Positions 7,169 through 13,332 of a DNA stretch of 13,332 nt are shown piece after piece. Under the pieces are notes generated by a model that was not told the origin of the DNA, searched no databases, and saw only the letters and a program-made list of their open reading frames with translations. The translations under genes were made by a program, and so were the position numbers. Source of the DNA: Eubacterium sp. (GTDB lineage Bacteria > Bacillota > Clostridia > Peptostreptococcales > Anaerovoracaceae); NCBI GenBank assembly GCA_017419895.1, contig JAFOKI010000207.1:1-13332 (forward strand), given 5' to 3'. Positions within the stretch are counted from its first letter, which is position 1, and each line of letters begins with the position of its first letter.

Positions 7169-7600
7169 ATGAGAAAACTTGGACTTGATGTTGGAGACAA
7201 AACTATAGGTGTTGCCGTCAGCGATCCAACGGGGCTTATAGCTCAGGGTATTACGACGATAGAACGCGTTGGTATTAAAAAGGACACCAACCGCGTGATT
7301 TCTTATGTCACGGAATATGAATGCGACACAGTAGTAATAGGGCTCCCTCTTTCACTCAGCGGTGAGGACAGCGTACAGACGGAGAAAGTCCGTGAATTCC
7401 GGGTCAAACTCGAGAATAAAATGAGGAGTATGGGGCTAGGTAAAGTAGCCATCGAATGGCAGGATGAACGAATGACAACGCTTCAGGCTGAGCGAGTTCT
7501 CATAGAAGCAGATCTGAGCCGTAAGAAAAGAAAACAGATCATCGACAGACAGGCGGCTATTCTGATACTTCAGACTTATCTCGACAGGTCGTCTTTGTGA
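7169..7600 (+). CDS. ruvX: Holliday junction resolvase-like RNase H-fold protein RuvX (YqgF)
   Basis: With the start at 7169 the protein has 143 residues, the usual size. It begins with MRKLGLDVGDKTIGVAVSD, which holds the first catalytic Asp (D7) of the RNase H fold. It continues with VIGLPLSLSGE (56-66), WQDERMTT (97-104, acidic E100) and the last catalytic Asp in DRQAAILILQTYL (D126). YqgF proteins act in 5' processing of pre-16S rRNA in E. coli and were also described as putative Holliday junction resolvases. Upstream in-frame ATGs at 7133 and 7160 exist. The 7133 codon lies directly at the end of the ireB terminator T-run and would add 12 residues not expected for the family, so it is unlikely. 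No clear SD precedes any of the candidates, which leaves the exact start uncertain. purE follows after 30 bp. Confidence 0.9.
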   Translation: MRKLGLDVGDKTIGVAVSDPTGLIAQGITTIERVGIKKDTNRVISYVTEYECDTVVIGLPLSLSGEDSVQTEKVREFRVKLENKMRSMGLGKVAIEWQDERMTTLQAERVLIEADLSRKKRKQIIDRQAAILILQTYLDRSSL

Positions 7601-7608
7601 TGAATAAT
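7581..7608 (+). promoter_or_regulatory. Candidate promoter for the purine operon
   Basis: TCGACA (7581-7586, five of six consensus bases) and AATAAT (7603-7608, five of six) are 16 bp apart, over the end of ruvX. Initiation near 7614 would leave a leader under 20 nt before purE. That is too short for a purine riboswitch, and no PurBox was recognised. The operon could instead be read from further upstream. Confidence 0.35.
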
Positions 7609-7630
7609 GGTTAATGAATCGGAGGATGCA

Positions 7631-8125
7631 ATGAAAAAAATAGGCATACTTATGGGAAGCGACAGCGATCTTCCTGTTGTGCAGAAAGCAATCGATCAGC
7701 TTAAAGAATTAGAAGTACCTTTTGAGGTACACATTTATTCTGCGCACAGAACGCCGGAAGAGGCGAGAGAGTTTTCAGTAAACGCAAGATCGAATGGTTT
7801 CGGCGCGATCATAGCGGCAGCAGGTATGGCTGCGCATCTCGCAGGTGCTGTTGCTGCAAATACAACTCTTCCGGTAATTGGGATCCCATGTAAATCCAAG
7901 AATTTCGACGGACTGGACGCGCTTCTTTCTACCGTGCAAATGCCACCGGGAATACCGGTCGCGACGGTAGCCGTCGACGGCGCAAAAAACGCGGCTCTTC
8001 TTGCCTGCGAGATTTTGGCTGTTGAAGATGCCGGTCTTGCAGCAAAACTCGATGAAATGCGAAAAAAAGGCGCTGAAAACGTCCTTAAAAAAGATAAAGA
8101 CCTTCAGGACAAGCTTAATTCCTGA
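7631..8125 (+). CDS. purE: 5-(carboxyamino)imidazole ribonucleotide mutase, PurE
   Basis: PurE makes CAIR, the substrate of PurC. The 164-residue length and motifs are those of class I enzymes: MGSDSD (8-13), the catalytic histidine H39 in SAHRTP, the AAAGMAAHLAG loop (62-72) and LLSTVQMPPGIPVATV (98-113). Class I enzymes rearrange N5-CAIR made by PurK, whereas class II enzymes carboxylate AIR directly; no purK is in the window. An upstream in-frame ATG at 7607 would add eight residues, but GGAGG at 7621-7625 is placed 5 nt before the ATG at 7631 and the canonical KKIGILMGSDSD start fits there. It is the first gene of the purine cluster and is followed by purM after 44 bp. The usual purC and purF between purE and purM are absent. 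Confidence 0.96.
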   Translation: MKKIGILMGSDSDLPVVQKAIDQLKELEVPFEVHIYSAHRTPEEAREFSVNARSNGFGAIIAAAGMAAHLAGAVAANTTLPVIGIPCKSKNFDGLDALLSTVQMPPGIPVATVAVDGAKNAALLACEILAVEDAGLAAKLDEMRKKGAENVLKKDKDLQDKLNS

Positions 8126-8169
8126 TCAGTATAGGCAGTCACAAGTGTTTGTAAAGAAAGGAAATCGCC

Positions 8170-9210
8170 ATGGCAAAAAGTTTCAGTGAAAGCTATAAGG
8201 AAGCCGGAGTTGATATTACCGCGGGTTACAAATCAGTCGAACTGATGAAGGAGCACATTGCCAGAACAGCCGTGTTCGGTGACACATCGAGCATCGGCGG
8301 TTTCGGAGGGCTCTTCCCGCTTGACATGACAGGATTGAAAGACCCCGTTCTTGTCAGCGGTACCGACGGTGTAGGAACAAAACTTAAACTCGCATTCCTG
8401 CTTGACAAACATGACACAGTCGGCATCGACTGCGTCGCGATGTGCGTTAACGACGTCATATGCGTGGGAGCGAAACCTTTGTTCTTCCTCGATTACATCG
8501 CATGCGGCAAAAACTATCCCGAGAAAATAGCAGAGATCGTAAAGGGTGTTGCTGAAGGCTGCGTACAGTCACAAGCCGCGCTTATAGGCGGAGAAACTGC
8601 TGAAATGCCGGGCTTTTATCCCATTGATGAATATGATCTTGCGGGCTTTGCCGTTGGTGTTGTTGACAGATCGAGGATACTGGACAAAGAATCTGTTGAG
8701 GCAGGCGACGTAGTGATCGCGCTTCCGTCATCAGGCGTTCATTCCAATGGTTTCTCACTTGTAAGAAAAGTATTTGATATCGGAAACTCCGACCTTTCCG
8801 AACGCATCGATGAGCTCGGTGAGAAGACTCTCGGAGAGACACTCATCACACCTACAAAAATATACGTCAAGCCTATGCTCAAACTTATGGATTCTGTCAA
8901 AGTCAAATCCGTATCTCACATCACAGGCGGCGGTTTCTATGAGAACATCCCGAGAAGCCTGCCAAAAGGTCTTGGCGTTAGGATCAAGAGAAGTGATATA
9001 AGGGTACTTCCAATATTCGATGTAATAGCTAAGCGCGGCGGCATACCCGAAAGAGACATGTTCAATACATTCAACATGGGTGTCGGAATGACTGCGATAG
9101 TTCCGCAGGATTCCGCGGACCTTGCGGTAGAAGTTCTTAAGGGTGCCGGCGAGAACGCATATATACTCGGTGAAGTCGTAACTTCTGAGGAGGGCGTTGA
9201 AATATGGTAA
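8170..9210 (+). CDS. purM: Phosphoribosylformylglycinamidine cyclo-ligase (AIR synthetase)
   Basis: PurM closes the imidazole ring: FGAM plus ATP gives AIR. The 346 residues match the family norm. Visible signatures are SYKEAGVDITAG at the N-terminus (8-19), the substrate/nucleotide loop SGTDGVGTKLKLA (63-75), the metal-binding MCVNDV (91-96) and GGETAEMPGFY (140-150). The SHITGGGFYENIPR segment is the typical start of the second half of the fold, and FNMGVGM follows near the C-terminus. The fold is shared with PurL, encoded downstream. The SD AAAGGA (8157-8162) lies 7 nt from the ATG. The last 7 bases overlap the start of purN, and a strong GAGGAGGG SD for purN sits inside the end of purM, which suggests translational coupling. 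Confidence 0.98.
   Translation: MAKSFSESYKEAGVDITAGYKSVELMKEHIARTAVFGDTSSIGGFGGLFPLDMTGLKDPVLVSGTDGVGTKLKLAFLLDKHDTVGIDCVAMCVNDVICVGAKPLFFLDYIACGKNYPEKIAEIVKGVAEGCVQSQAALIGGETAEMPGFYPIDEYDLAGFAVGVVDRSRILDKESVEAGDVVIALPSSGVHSNGFSLVRKVFDIGNSDLSERIDELGEKTLGETLITPTKIYVKPMLKLMDSVKVKSVSHITGGGFYENIPRSLPKGLGVRIKRSDIRVLPIFDVIAKRGGIPERDMFNTFNMGVGMTAIVPQDSADLAVEVLKGAGENAYILGEVVTSEEGVEIW
9187..9194 (+). promoter_or_regulatory. Strong Shine-Dalgarno of purN inside the purM coding region
   Basis: GAGGAGGG is 9 nt before the purN ATG at 9204, and the purM stop is at 9208-9210. It fixes the purN start and indicates coupled translation. Confidence 0.8.
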
Positions 9211-9830
9211 AGAGAAAGATCAAAATCGCTGTACTGGTGTCGGGTGGAGGTACAAATCTCCAGGCTTTGATCGATGCCGAAAAGAACGGTACGCTGTCGA
9301 GCGGTATTATTACTCTCGTGGTATCCAACAAAGCCGACGCATACGCACTCGAACGTGCTAAAAAAGAAGGCATTGCAACCGCTGTAACAAAGGATGAAGC
9401 CAAACTTATCCGGATATTGGAGGATGCGAAAATCGAGATGATCATTCTTGCTGGCTATCTTAAGGTGCTCAGCGCGGACTTCTGCAAACTCTATGAGAAC
9501 AGGATCATAAACGTTCACCCGTCGCTTATTCCTTCATTCTGCGGGGATGGCTGCTACGGCCTTAAGGTTCATGAAATGGCTCTCGATTACGGTGTTAAAG
9601 TAACCGGCGCTACTGTGCATTATGTTAATGAAGTCACCGACGGCGGAAAAATCATCTCTCAGAAGGCGGTATACGTCAAAGAAAATGATACACCTGAGAA
9701 ACTTCAGAAAAGAGTTATGGAGCAGGCTGAGTGGATAATACTGCCGAAGGCTGCTGAGACAGTTGCGGTAAAAATCAGAAACGAAGAAAGGAAGCAGGAA
9801 TGGAAAATAGATTACCATACGAAACCCTGA
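9204..9830 (+). CDS. purN: Phosphoribosylglycinamide formyltransferase (10-formyl-THF dependent)
   Basis: PurN transfers a formyl group from 10-formyltetrahydrofolate to GAR. The 208 residues carry the phosphate-binding loop SGGGTNLQAL (13-22) and the catalytic triad: N103 and H105 in INVHPSLIPSFCG, and D146 in NEVTDGGKII. The SFCGDGCYGLKVHEMAL stretch matches the clostridial subtype as I recall it; many other bacteria have F-x-G-x-x-A-H-x-x-A here. The gene overlaps purM by 7 bp at its start and the IMP cyclohydrolase gene by 31 bp at its end, so its last residues are charged and poorly conserved. Both overlaps imply a single transcript. Folate dependence separates it from the formate-dependent PurT (ATP-grasp) route. 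Confidence 0.97.
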   Translation: MVKRKIKIAVLVSGGGTNLQALIDAEKNGTLSSGIITLVVSNKADAYALERAKKEGIATAVTKDEAKLIRILEDAKIEMIILAGYLKVLSADFCKLYENRIINVHPSLIPSFCGDGCYGLKVHEMALDYGVKVTGATVHYVNEVTDGGKIISQKAVYVKENDTPEKLQKRVMEQAEWIILPKAAETVAVKIRNEERKQEWKIDYHTKP

Positions 9831-10549
9831 CGATTGCCGAACGCATTAAAGACAATCCTTATGTTGGACGCGGCATAATAATGGGAATAAGCGAAGACGG
9901 CGAAAAAGCCGTAAGCGCGTATTTCATAATGGGGCGTTCCGAAAACAGCAGGAACAGAGTCTTCAGAAGATATTTCAATGACATAATGATCAAACCGTTC
10001 GATGATTCAAAAGTTGAAGACCCGTCGCTCATAATCTATTTCCCGGTCAGAACAGTCGGTAAGACGATGATCGTGACGAACGGTGACCAGACAGACACTA
10101 TCAGGGATTTCCTTGAGGATCCTGAAACATGCTGCTGCGGTTTCGAAAGCGCTCTCATGACAAGAACCTTCGAACCGGACGGACCCAACTGGACACCGAG
10201 AATCAGCGCTGTAATGGATATGGATACTGAGACTCCGTACAACTATAAAATGAGTATCCTTAAGAGCGCAGATCCCGAAGGAACAGCCACCAACAGGTAT
10301 TTCTTCAATTACGAAGCAGTTCCCGGAATCGGACATTTCATCCACACATACAACACTGATGGAAATCCGATCCCGACATTTACGGGTGAACCCGAAAGGA
10401 TCTCGATACCCAATGATATCCTGAGATTCACAAATGAGATCTGGGATAATCTCAACGAAGCAAACAAGATCTCGCTCTATGTCTGCTACACAGACATGAA
10501 GACAGGGCAGTGCATCGACGCTATAGTTAACAAACACGAGCAGGAATGA
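9800..10549 (+). CDS. purO: IMP cyclohydrolase, PurO-like family
   Basis: The 249-residue product belongs to the PurO-type IMP cyclohydrolases (IMP_cyclohyd family), first known from methanogens, which close the second purine ring by converting FAICAR to IMP. Matching segments are NPYVGRGIIMG (19-29), AYFIMGRSENSRNRVF (40-55), the IVTNGDQTDTI stretch (91-101), FEPDGPNWTPRIS (124-136) and VPGIGHFIHTY (174-184). It has no similarity to the MGS-fold N-terminal half of PurH that normally does this step in bacteria. The neighbour encoding AICAR formyltransferase alone supports the assignment: the two genes together do what bifunctional PurH does. AAAGGA (9787-9792) lies 7 nt before the ATG, inside purN. 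The stop overlaps an ATG by 4 bp, but the next gene probably starts further on. A CCC run (C111-C113) is unusual. Confidence 0.88.
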   Translation: MENRLPYETLTIAERIKDNPYVGRGIIMGISEDGEKAVSAYFIMGRSENSRNRVFRRYFNDIMIKPFDDSKVEDPSLIIYFPVRTVGKTMIVTNGDQTDTIRDFLEDPETCCCGFESALMTRTFEPDGPNWTPRISAVMDMDTETPYNYKMSILKSADPEGTATNRYFFNYEAVPGIGHFIHTYNTDGNPIPTFTGEPERISIPNDILRFTNEIWDNLNEANKISLYVCYTDMKTGQCIDAIVNKHEQE

Positions 10550-10553
10550 TAAG

Positions 10554-10587
10554 GCGCAGCGCTGCGCAGAAAGGAAAATGCTGCATT
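10554..10587 (+). promoter_or_regulatory. Two palindromes flanking the RBS of the AICAR formyltransferase gene
   Basis: A perfect 14-bp palindrome (GCGCAGC/GCTGCGC, 10554-10567) precedes the SD AAGGAA (10571-10576). An AATGC-T-GCATT inverted repeat (10577-10587) separates the SD from the ATG at 10588. GCAGC (10556-10560) can also pair with GCTGC (10580-10584), which would enclose the SD. A translational control element is possible but unproven. Confidence 0.35.
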
Positions 10588-11772
10588 ATGAATGAATTCC
10601 TTTTGAAATACGGATGCAATCCAAACCAGAAACCGGCCAGGATATTCATGAAGAACGGTGCCGACCTTCCGGTTGAGATACTGAATGGAAGACCCGGATA
10701 CATAAACTTCATGGATGCGCTTAACAGCTATCAGCTTGTAACCGAGCTTACAAAGAGCCTGGGAATGCCTGCCGCGGCTTCATTCAAACACGTCAGTCCG
10801 ACATCGGCAGCTGTATCTGTAAAAATGCCGGATGAACTCAAAAAAGCATGCTTTGTTGATGATATCGAAGGGCTGGATGACTCACCAATGGCAACGGCGT
10901 ACGCCAGGGCGAGGGGAACAGACAGGATGTCTTCGTTCGGCGACTGGATCGCGCTCAGTGATATCTGCGACGTAACTACCGCAAAAATCATAAAAAGGGA
11001 AGTGTCCGATGGAATAATCGCACCGGGTTACACGCCTGAAGCGCTCGAGATACTCTCTGCCAAGAAAAAAGGCAATTACAACGTAATAAAAATGGATACC
11101 GATTATGTTCCGGAAGAACTGGAACATAAGCAGGTTTATGGAATAACTTTCGAACAGAAAAGAAACGATTATTCCGTAGCTCCCGGAGATTTCACGAATA
11201 TCGTCACAGCTAATAAAGTCCTTCCGGAATCTGCGGCGCGTGATCTTGTCATAGCTTTGATCACGCTGAAATACACGCAGTCCAACTCTGTGGCATATGC
11301 TGAGGGCGGACAGGCTATAGGCGTCGGCGCGGGCCAGCAGTCCAGGATTCACTGCACGAGACTTGCAGGCAACAAAGCCGATTTCTGGCATCTCAGACAA
11401 TCGGGGAGAGTGCTTGATCTCCCGTTCAAAGCAGATATCGGAAGAGCTGACAGGGACAATGTGATCGACGTTTACCTTGGCGATGAGTTCATGGACGTTC
11501 TCGCTGACGGCAACTGGCAGAAATTCTTTACCGAGCAGCCAAAGGCTTTCACACCTGAAGAAAAAAGAGCTTATCTTGACACTATTACTGGCGTTGCGCT
11601 TGGAAGCGATGCGTTCTTCCCGTTCGGAGACAATATCGAAAGAGCAAAGAAGAGCGGTGTTTCGTACATTGCTGAACCGGGTGGTTCGGTACGCGACGAC
11701 AACGTAATTGAAACAGCCGATAAATACGGCATGGTGATGGCTTTTACCGGAATGAGACTTTTCCATCATTGA
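10588..11772 (+). CDS. Stand-alone AICAR formyltransferase (PurH C-terminal domain only)
   Basis: This enzyme formylates AICAR with 10-formyl-THF to give FAICAR, the substrate of the IMP cyclohydrolase encoded just before. With the start at 10588 it has 394 residues, against about 510-530 for bifunctional PurH, and lacks the N-terminal cyclohydrolase domain. It opens with FLLKYGCNPNQKPARIF, matching the RYGxNPHQ start of the transformylase half. The catalytic Lys-His pair is K67-H68 in ASFKHVSPTSAAV. The folate and nucleotide region includes NSVAYAEGGQAIGVGAGQQS, and the end FPFGDNIERAKKSGVSYIAEPGGS is typical. An ATG at 10546 that overlaps the previous stop would add 14 residues with no family match; the SD AAGGAA at 10571-10576 supports 10588, although its spacing of 11 nt is long. 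purD starts 14 bp after the stop. Confidence 0.93.
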   Translation: MNEFLLKYGCNPNQKPARIFMKNGADLPVEILNGRPGYINFMDALNSYQLVTELTKSLGMPAAASFKHVSPTSAAVSVKMPDELKKACFVDDIEGLDDSPMATAYARARGTDRMSSFGDWIALSDICDVTTAKIIKREVSDGIIAPGYTPEALEILSAKKKGNYNVIKMDTDYVPEELEHKQVYGITFEQKRNDYSVAPGDFTNIVTANKVLPESAARDLVIALITLKYTQSNSVAYAEGGQAIGVGAGQQSRIHCTRLAGNKADFWHLRQSGRVLDLPFKADIGRADRDNVIDVYLGDEFMDVLADGNWQKFFTEQPKAFTPEEKRAYLDTITGVALGSDAFFPFGDNIERAKKSGVSYIAEPGGSVRDDNVIETADKYGMVMAFTGMRLFHH

Positions 11773-11773
11773 T

Positions 11774-11780
11774 AAGGAGG
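11774..11780 (+). promoter_or_regulatory. Shine-Dalgarno of purD
   Basis: AAGGAGG sits 6 nt before the ATG at 11787 and favours it over the in-frame ATG at 11769, which overlaps the previous stop. Confidence 0.85.
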
Positions 11781-11786
11781 CAGACA

Positions 11787-13055
11787 ATGAAAGTAATGGT
11801 CGTCGGCGGCGGCGGACGCGAGCACGCCCTGATAAAAGAAATTAAAAAGAATCCGAGAGTGGATCACATCTACGCTGTACCCGGAAACGGTGGTATAGCA
11901 AAAGACGCCGAATGTGTGCCTATCAGTGCTGAAGATCTTGAAGGCATAGTCGAGTTCACCAGAAAGAACCAGGTGGACTTCGCAGTCGTTGCGCCTGACG
12001 ATCCGCTCGTTATGGGGCTTGTCGACCTGCTGAAGGCGGAAGGTATTCCTTGTTTCGGACCGGATAAAAAAGCCGCTATAATCGAAGGCAGCAAAGCTTT
12101 CTCAAAAGACCTCATGAAACGCTACGGTATCCCTACTGCGGAATATGAAACATTTACCGATATGGATGCCGCGCTCAAATATGTTAAAACATGTGATATC
12201 CCTGTAGTGGTAAAGGCTGACGGCCTGGCAAAAGGGAAGGGCGTCCTTATCTGCATGACCAGAGAGGATGCAGTGCACGCAGTCAAGTCGATGATGGAAG
12301 ACAAAGAATTCGGTGACAGCGGTCTCACGGTAGTCATCGAAGAATTCCTTACAGGTCCTGAAGTCTCCGTGCTTTCGTTCACTGACGGCAAAACACTTAT
12401 CCCGATGATTTCTTCCATGGATCACAAGCGCGCTCTTGACGGTGACCAGGGGCTGAACACCGGCGGTATGGGAACGGTTGCACCGAACCCGTATTATACG
12501 CCTGAGATTGCCGAAATCGCGGAGCAGGAGATATTCCTGCCGACTATGCTTGCCATGAATAAAGAAGGCCGCAGTTTCTCGGGATGCCTGTATTTCGGTC
12601 TGATGATTACAGACAAAGGCCCCAAAGTCATCGAGTATAACTGCAGATTCGGCGATCCGGAAACGCAGGTCGTGCTGCCGCTTCTCGACAGCGATCTCTT
12701 CGATATTCTCGAACATGTTGCCAACGGTACGCTTGCCGATGCCGACGTAAGATTTGCTGAAGACGAGGCAGCGTGCTGCGTAGTTTATGCGACAAAGGGT
12801 TATCCCGGCAGCTACGGAAAAGGCTTCCCGATAGAGATCCCCGATGACATAGATACCGTATATGTCGCCGGCGCAAAGCTTTCCGAAGACGGCAAACTTC
12901 TGTCGAACGGCGGCCGTGTACTTGGTATCACAGAAAGAGGAAAGACCCTGGAAGAAGCAATTGCAAAAGCATACGCTTCGGTCGAGAAAATCACCTTCGA
13001 CGAAGGTTTCTACAGGCACGATATAGGACAGAAAGCGCTTGCAGCGCTGAAATAG
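11787..13055 (+). CDS. purD: Phosphoribosylamine--glycine ligase (GAR synthetase)
   Basis: PurD joins glycine to phosphoribosylamine using ATP. The 422 residues are normal for the bacterial enzyme. It begins with the N-domain MVVGGGGREHALI (4-16) and has YAVPGNGGIA (29-38). The ATP-grasp region includes KADGLAKGKGV (143-153) and the EEFLTGPEVSVLSF stretch (185-198). The DHKRALDGDQGLNTGGMGT loop (212-230) and the metal-site motif EYNCRFGDPETQ (283-294) follow. The C-terminal domain carries GGRVLGITERGKTLEEA and the FYRHDIGQKAL end. The usual PEAPL segment reads APDDPLVMG (69-77) here, a conservative variant. The ATG at 11787 is preferred because of its SD. It is coupled in position to the AICAR formyltransferase (14 bp) and followed by purL after 40 bp. 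Confidence 0.98.
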   Translation: MKVMVVGGGGREHALIKEIKKNPRVDHIYAVPGNGGIAKDAECVPISAEDLEGIVEFTRKNQVDFAVVAPDDPLVMGLVDLLKAEGIPCFGPDKKAAIIEGSKAFSKDLMKRYGIPTAEYETFTDMDAALKYVKTCDIPVVVKADGLAKGKGVLICMTREDAVHAVKSMMEDKEFGDSGLTVVIEEFLTGPEVSVLSFTDGKTLIPMISSMDHKRALDGDQGLNTGGMGTVAPNPYYTPEIAEIAEQEIFLPTMLAMNKEGRSFSGCLYFGLMITDKGPKVIEYNCRFGDPETQVVLPLLDSDLFDILEHVANGTLADADVRFAEDEAACCVVYATKGYPGSYGKGFPIEIPDDIDTVYVAGAKLSEDGKLLSNGGRVLGITERGKTLEEAIAKAYASVEKITFDEGFYRHDIGQKALAALK

Positions 13056-13095
13056 CAGCTTTAGAACGGACTCCACTGATTGAAAGGGGAACAAC

Positions 13096-13332
13096 ATGGT
13101 ATACCGCATCTTTGTAGAGAAAAAGCCTAAATACGCTGCAGAAGCGGCAGCACTGCTCTCAGAAGCAAATCATATACTTGGTATAGATTCACTCTCGGCA
13201 GTACGCGTAGTAAACAGATATGACGCAGAGAATCTTCCGGAAGAGCTTTTTGAACAGGTAATTGATACTGTATTCTCTGAGCCGCAGGTCGATGACGTGA
13301 GCAAAGAACTTGTTTACGGAGAGAATGATACA
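13096..13332 (+). CDS. purL: Phosphoribosylformylglycinamidine synthase, N-terminal part (runs off window)
   Basis: The first 79 codons are open to the end of the window. The N-terminus VYRIFVEKK, followed about 25 residues later by LGIDSLSAVRVVNRYDAENL, matches the start of the long single-chain FGAM synthase found in many Clostridia, in which the PurS-like, synthetase and glutaminase domains are fused (about 1,200-1,300 residues). It would convert FGAR and glutamine to FGAM, upstream of PurM in the pathway. The SD AAAGGGGA (13083-13090) lies 5 nt before the ATG. A separate small PurS protein would have different motifs, so the fused form is favoured, but only the first PurS-like segment is visible and this remains inference. 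Confidence 0.8.
   Translation, partial: MVYRIFVEKKPKYAAEAAALLSEANHILGIDSLSAVRVVNRYDAENLPEELFEQVIDTVFSEPQVDDVSKELVYGENDT

Noticed and set aside
7600..7630. Purine riboswitch in front of purE
   Set aside because: The gap is about 30 bp, too short for the aptamer, and no purine aptamer core was recognised.
8057..8066. Run of seven A within purE as a programmed frameshift site
   Set aside because: The purE frame reads through to a normal length and the alternative frame gives no conserved product; A-runs are common in Lys-rich ends.
8001..8189. Small + strand frame of 62 codons across the purE-purM junction
   Set aside because: Out-of-frame reading of the purE end; composition is irregular, there is no SD, and it overlaps the purM start.
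10882..11787. Open frame of 301 codons on the minus strand opposite the AICAR formyltransferase
   Set aside because: Shadow of a strongly conserved gene on the other strand, with no recognisable protein features.
12102..13109. Open frame of 335 codons on the minus strand opposite purD
   Set aside because: Same reasoning; it is opposite conserved ATP-grasp motifs and shows no domain of its own.
1..13332. tRNA, rRNA, CRISPR array, insertion sequence or prophage elements
   Set aside because: No repeats with spacers, transposase-like genes, cloverleaf sequences or attachment-site duplications were seen.

Overview
The window looks like a chromosomal segment from an anaerobic, moderate-GC Bacillota of the class Clostridia. 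All genes lie on the + strand and are tightly packed. The grounds for the placement are a Spo0A-type DNA-binding domain, a DUF896 (YnzC) protein, IreB followed by RuvX, strong Shine-Dalgarno (SD) sequences, and a purine cluster in which PurH is replaced by two separate enzymes. I cannot name a genus from the sequence alone.

Region 1 (1-559) holds the 3' end of a Spo0A-like regulator and a small DUF896 protein. Region 2 (560-2400) is an iron-sulfur unit: cysteine desulfurase (iscS/nifS type) and the IscU/NifU-type scaffold. It has a candidate promoter and a hairpin-rich leader in front and a clear intrinsic terminator behind. Region 3 (2401-6764) holds a phosphoglucomutase/phosphomannomutase and alanyl-tRNA synthetase, 22 bp apart. 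Region 4 (6765-7600) holds ireB, with a near-consensus promoter and its own terminator, and then ruvX.

Region 5 (7600-13332, continuing off the right edge) is a de novo purine operon in the order purE, purM, purN, PurO-type IMP cyclohydrolase, stand-alone AICAR formyltransferase, purD, purL (5' part only). Genes overlap or are separated by 14-44 bp, so co-transcription and partial translational coupling are likely. These enzymes cover GAR synthesis, GAR formylation, FGAM synthesis, AIR synthesis, AIR carboxylation (the PurE step), AICAR formylation and IMP ring closure. PurF, PurC, PurB and PurK are not in the window.

The window is mostly housekeeping, and I found no convincing undescribed system. 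The points most worth a second look are the split PurH replaced by PurO plus a stand-alone AICAR formyltransferase, possible competing hairpins around two ribosome binding sites (iscS and the AICAR formyltransferase), the terminator that abuts ruvX, the unexpected C-terminal tail of the Spo0A-like protein, and the acidic tail of the DUF896 protein.
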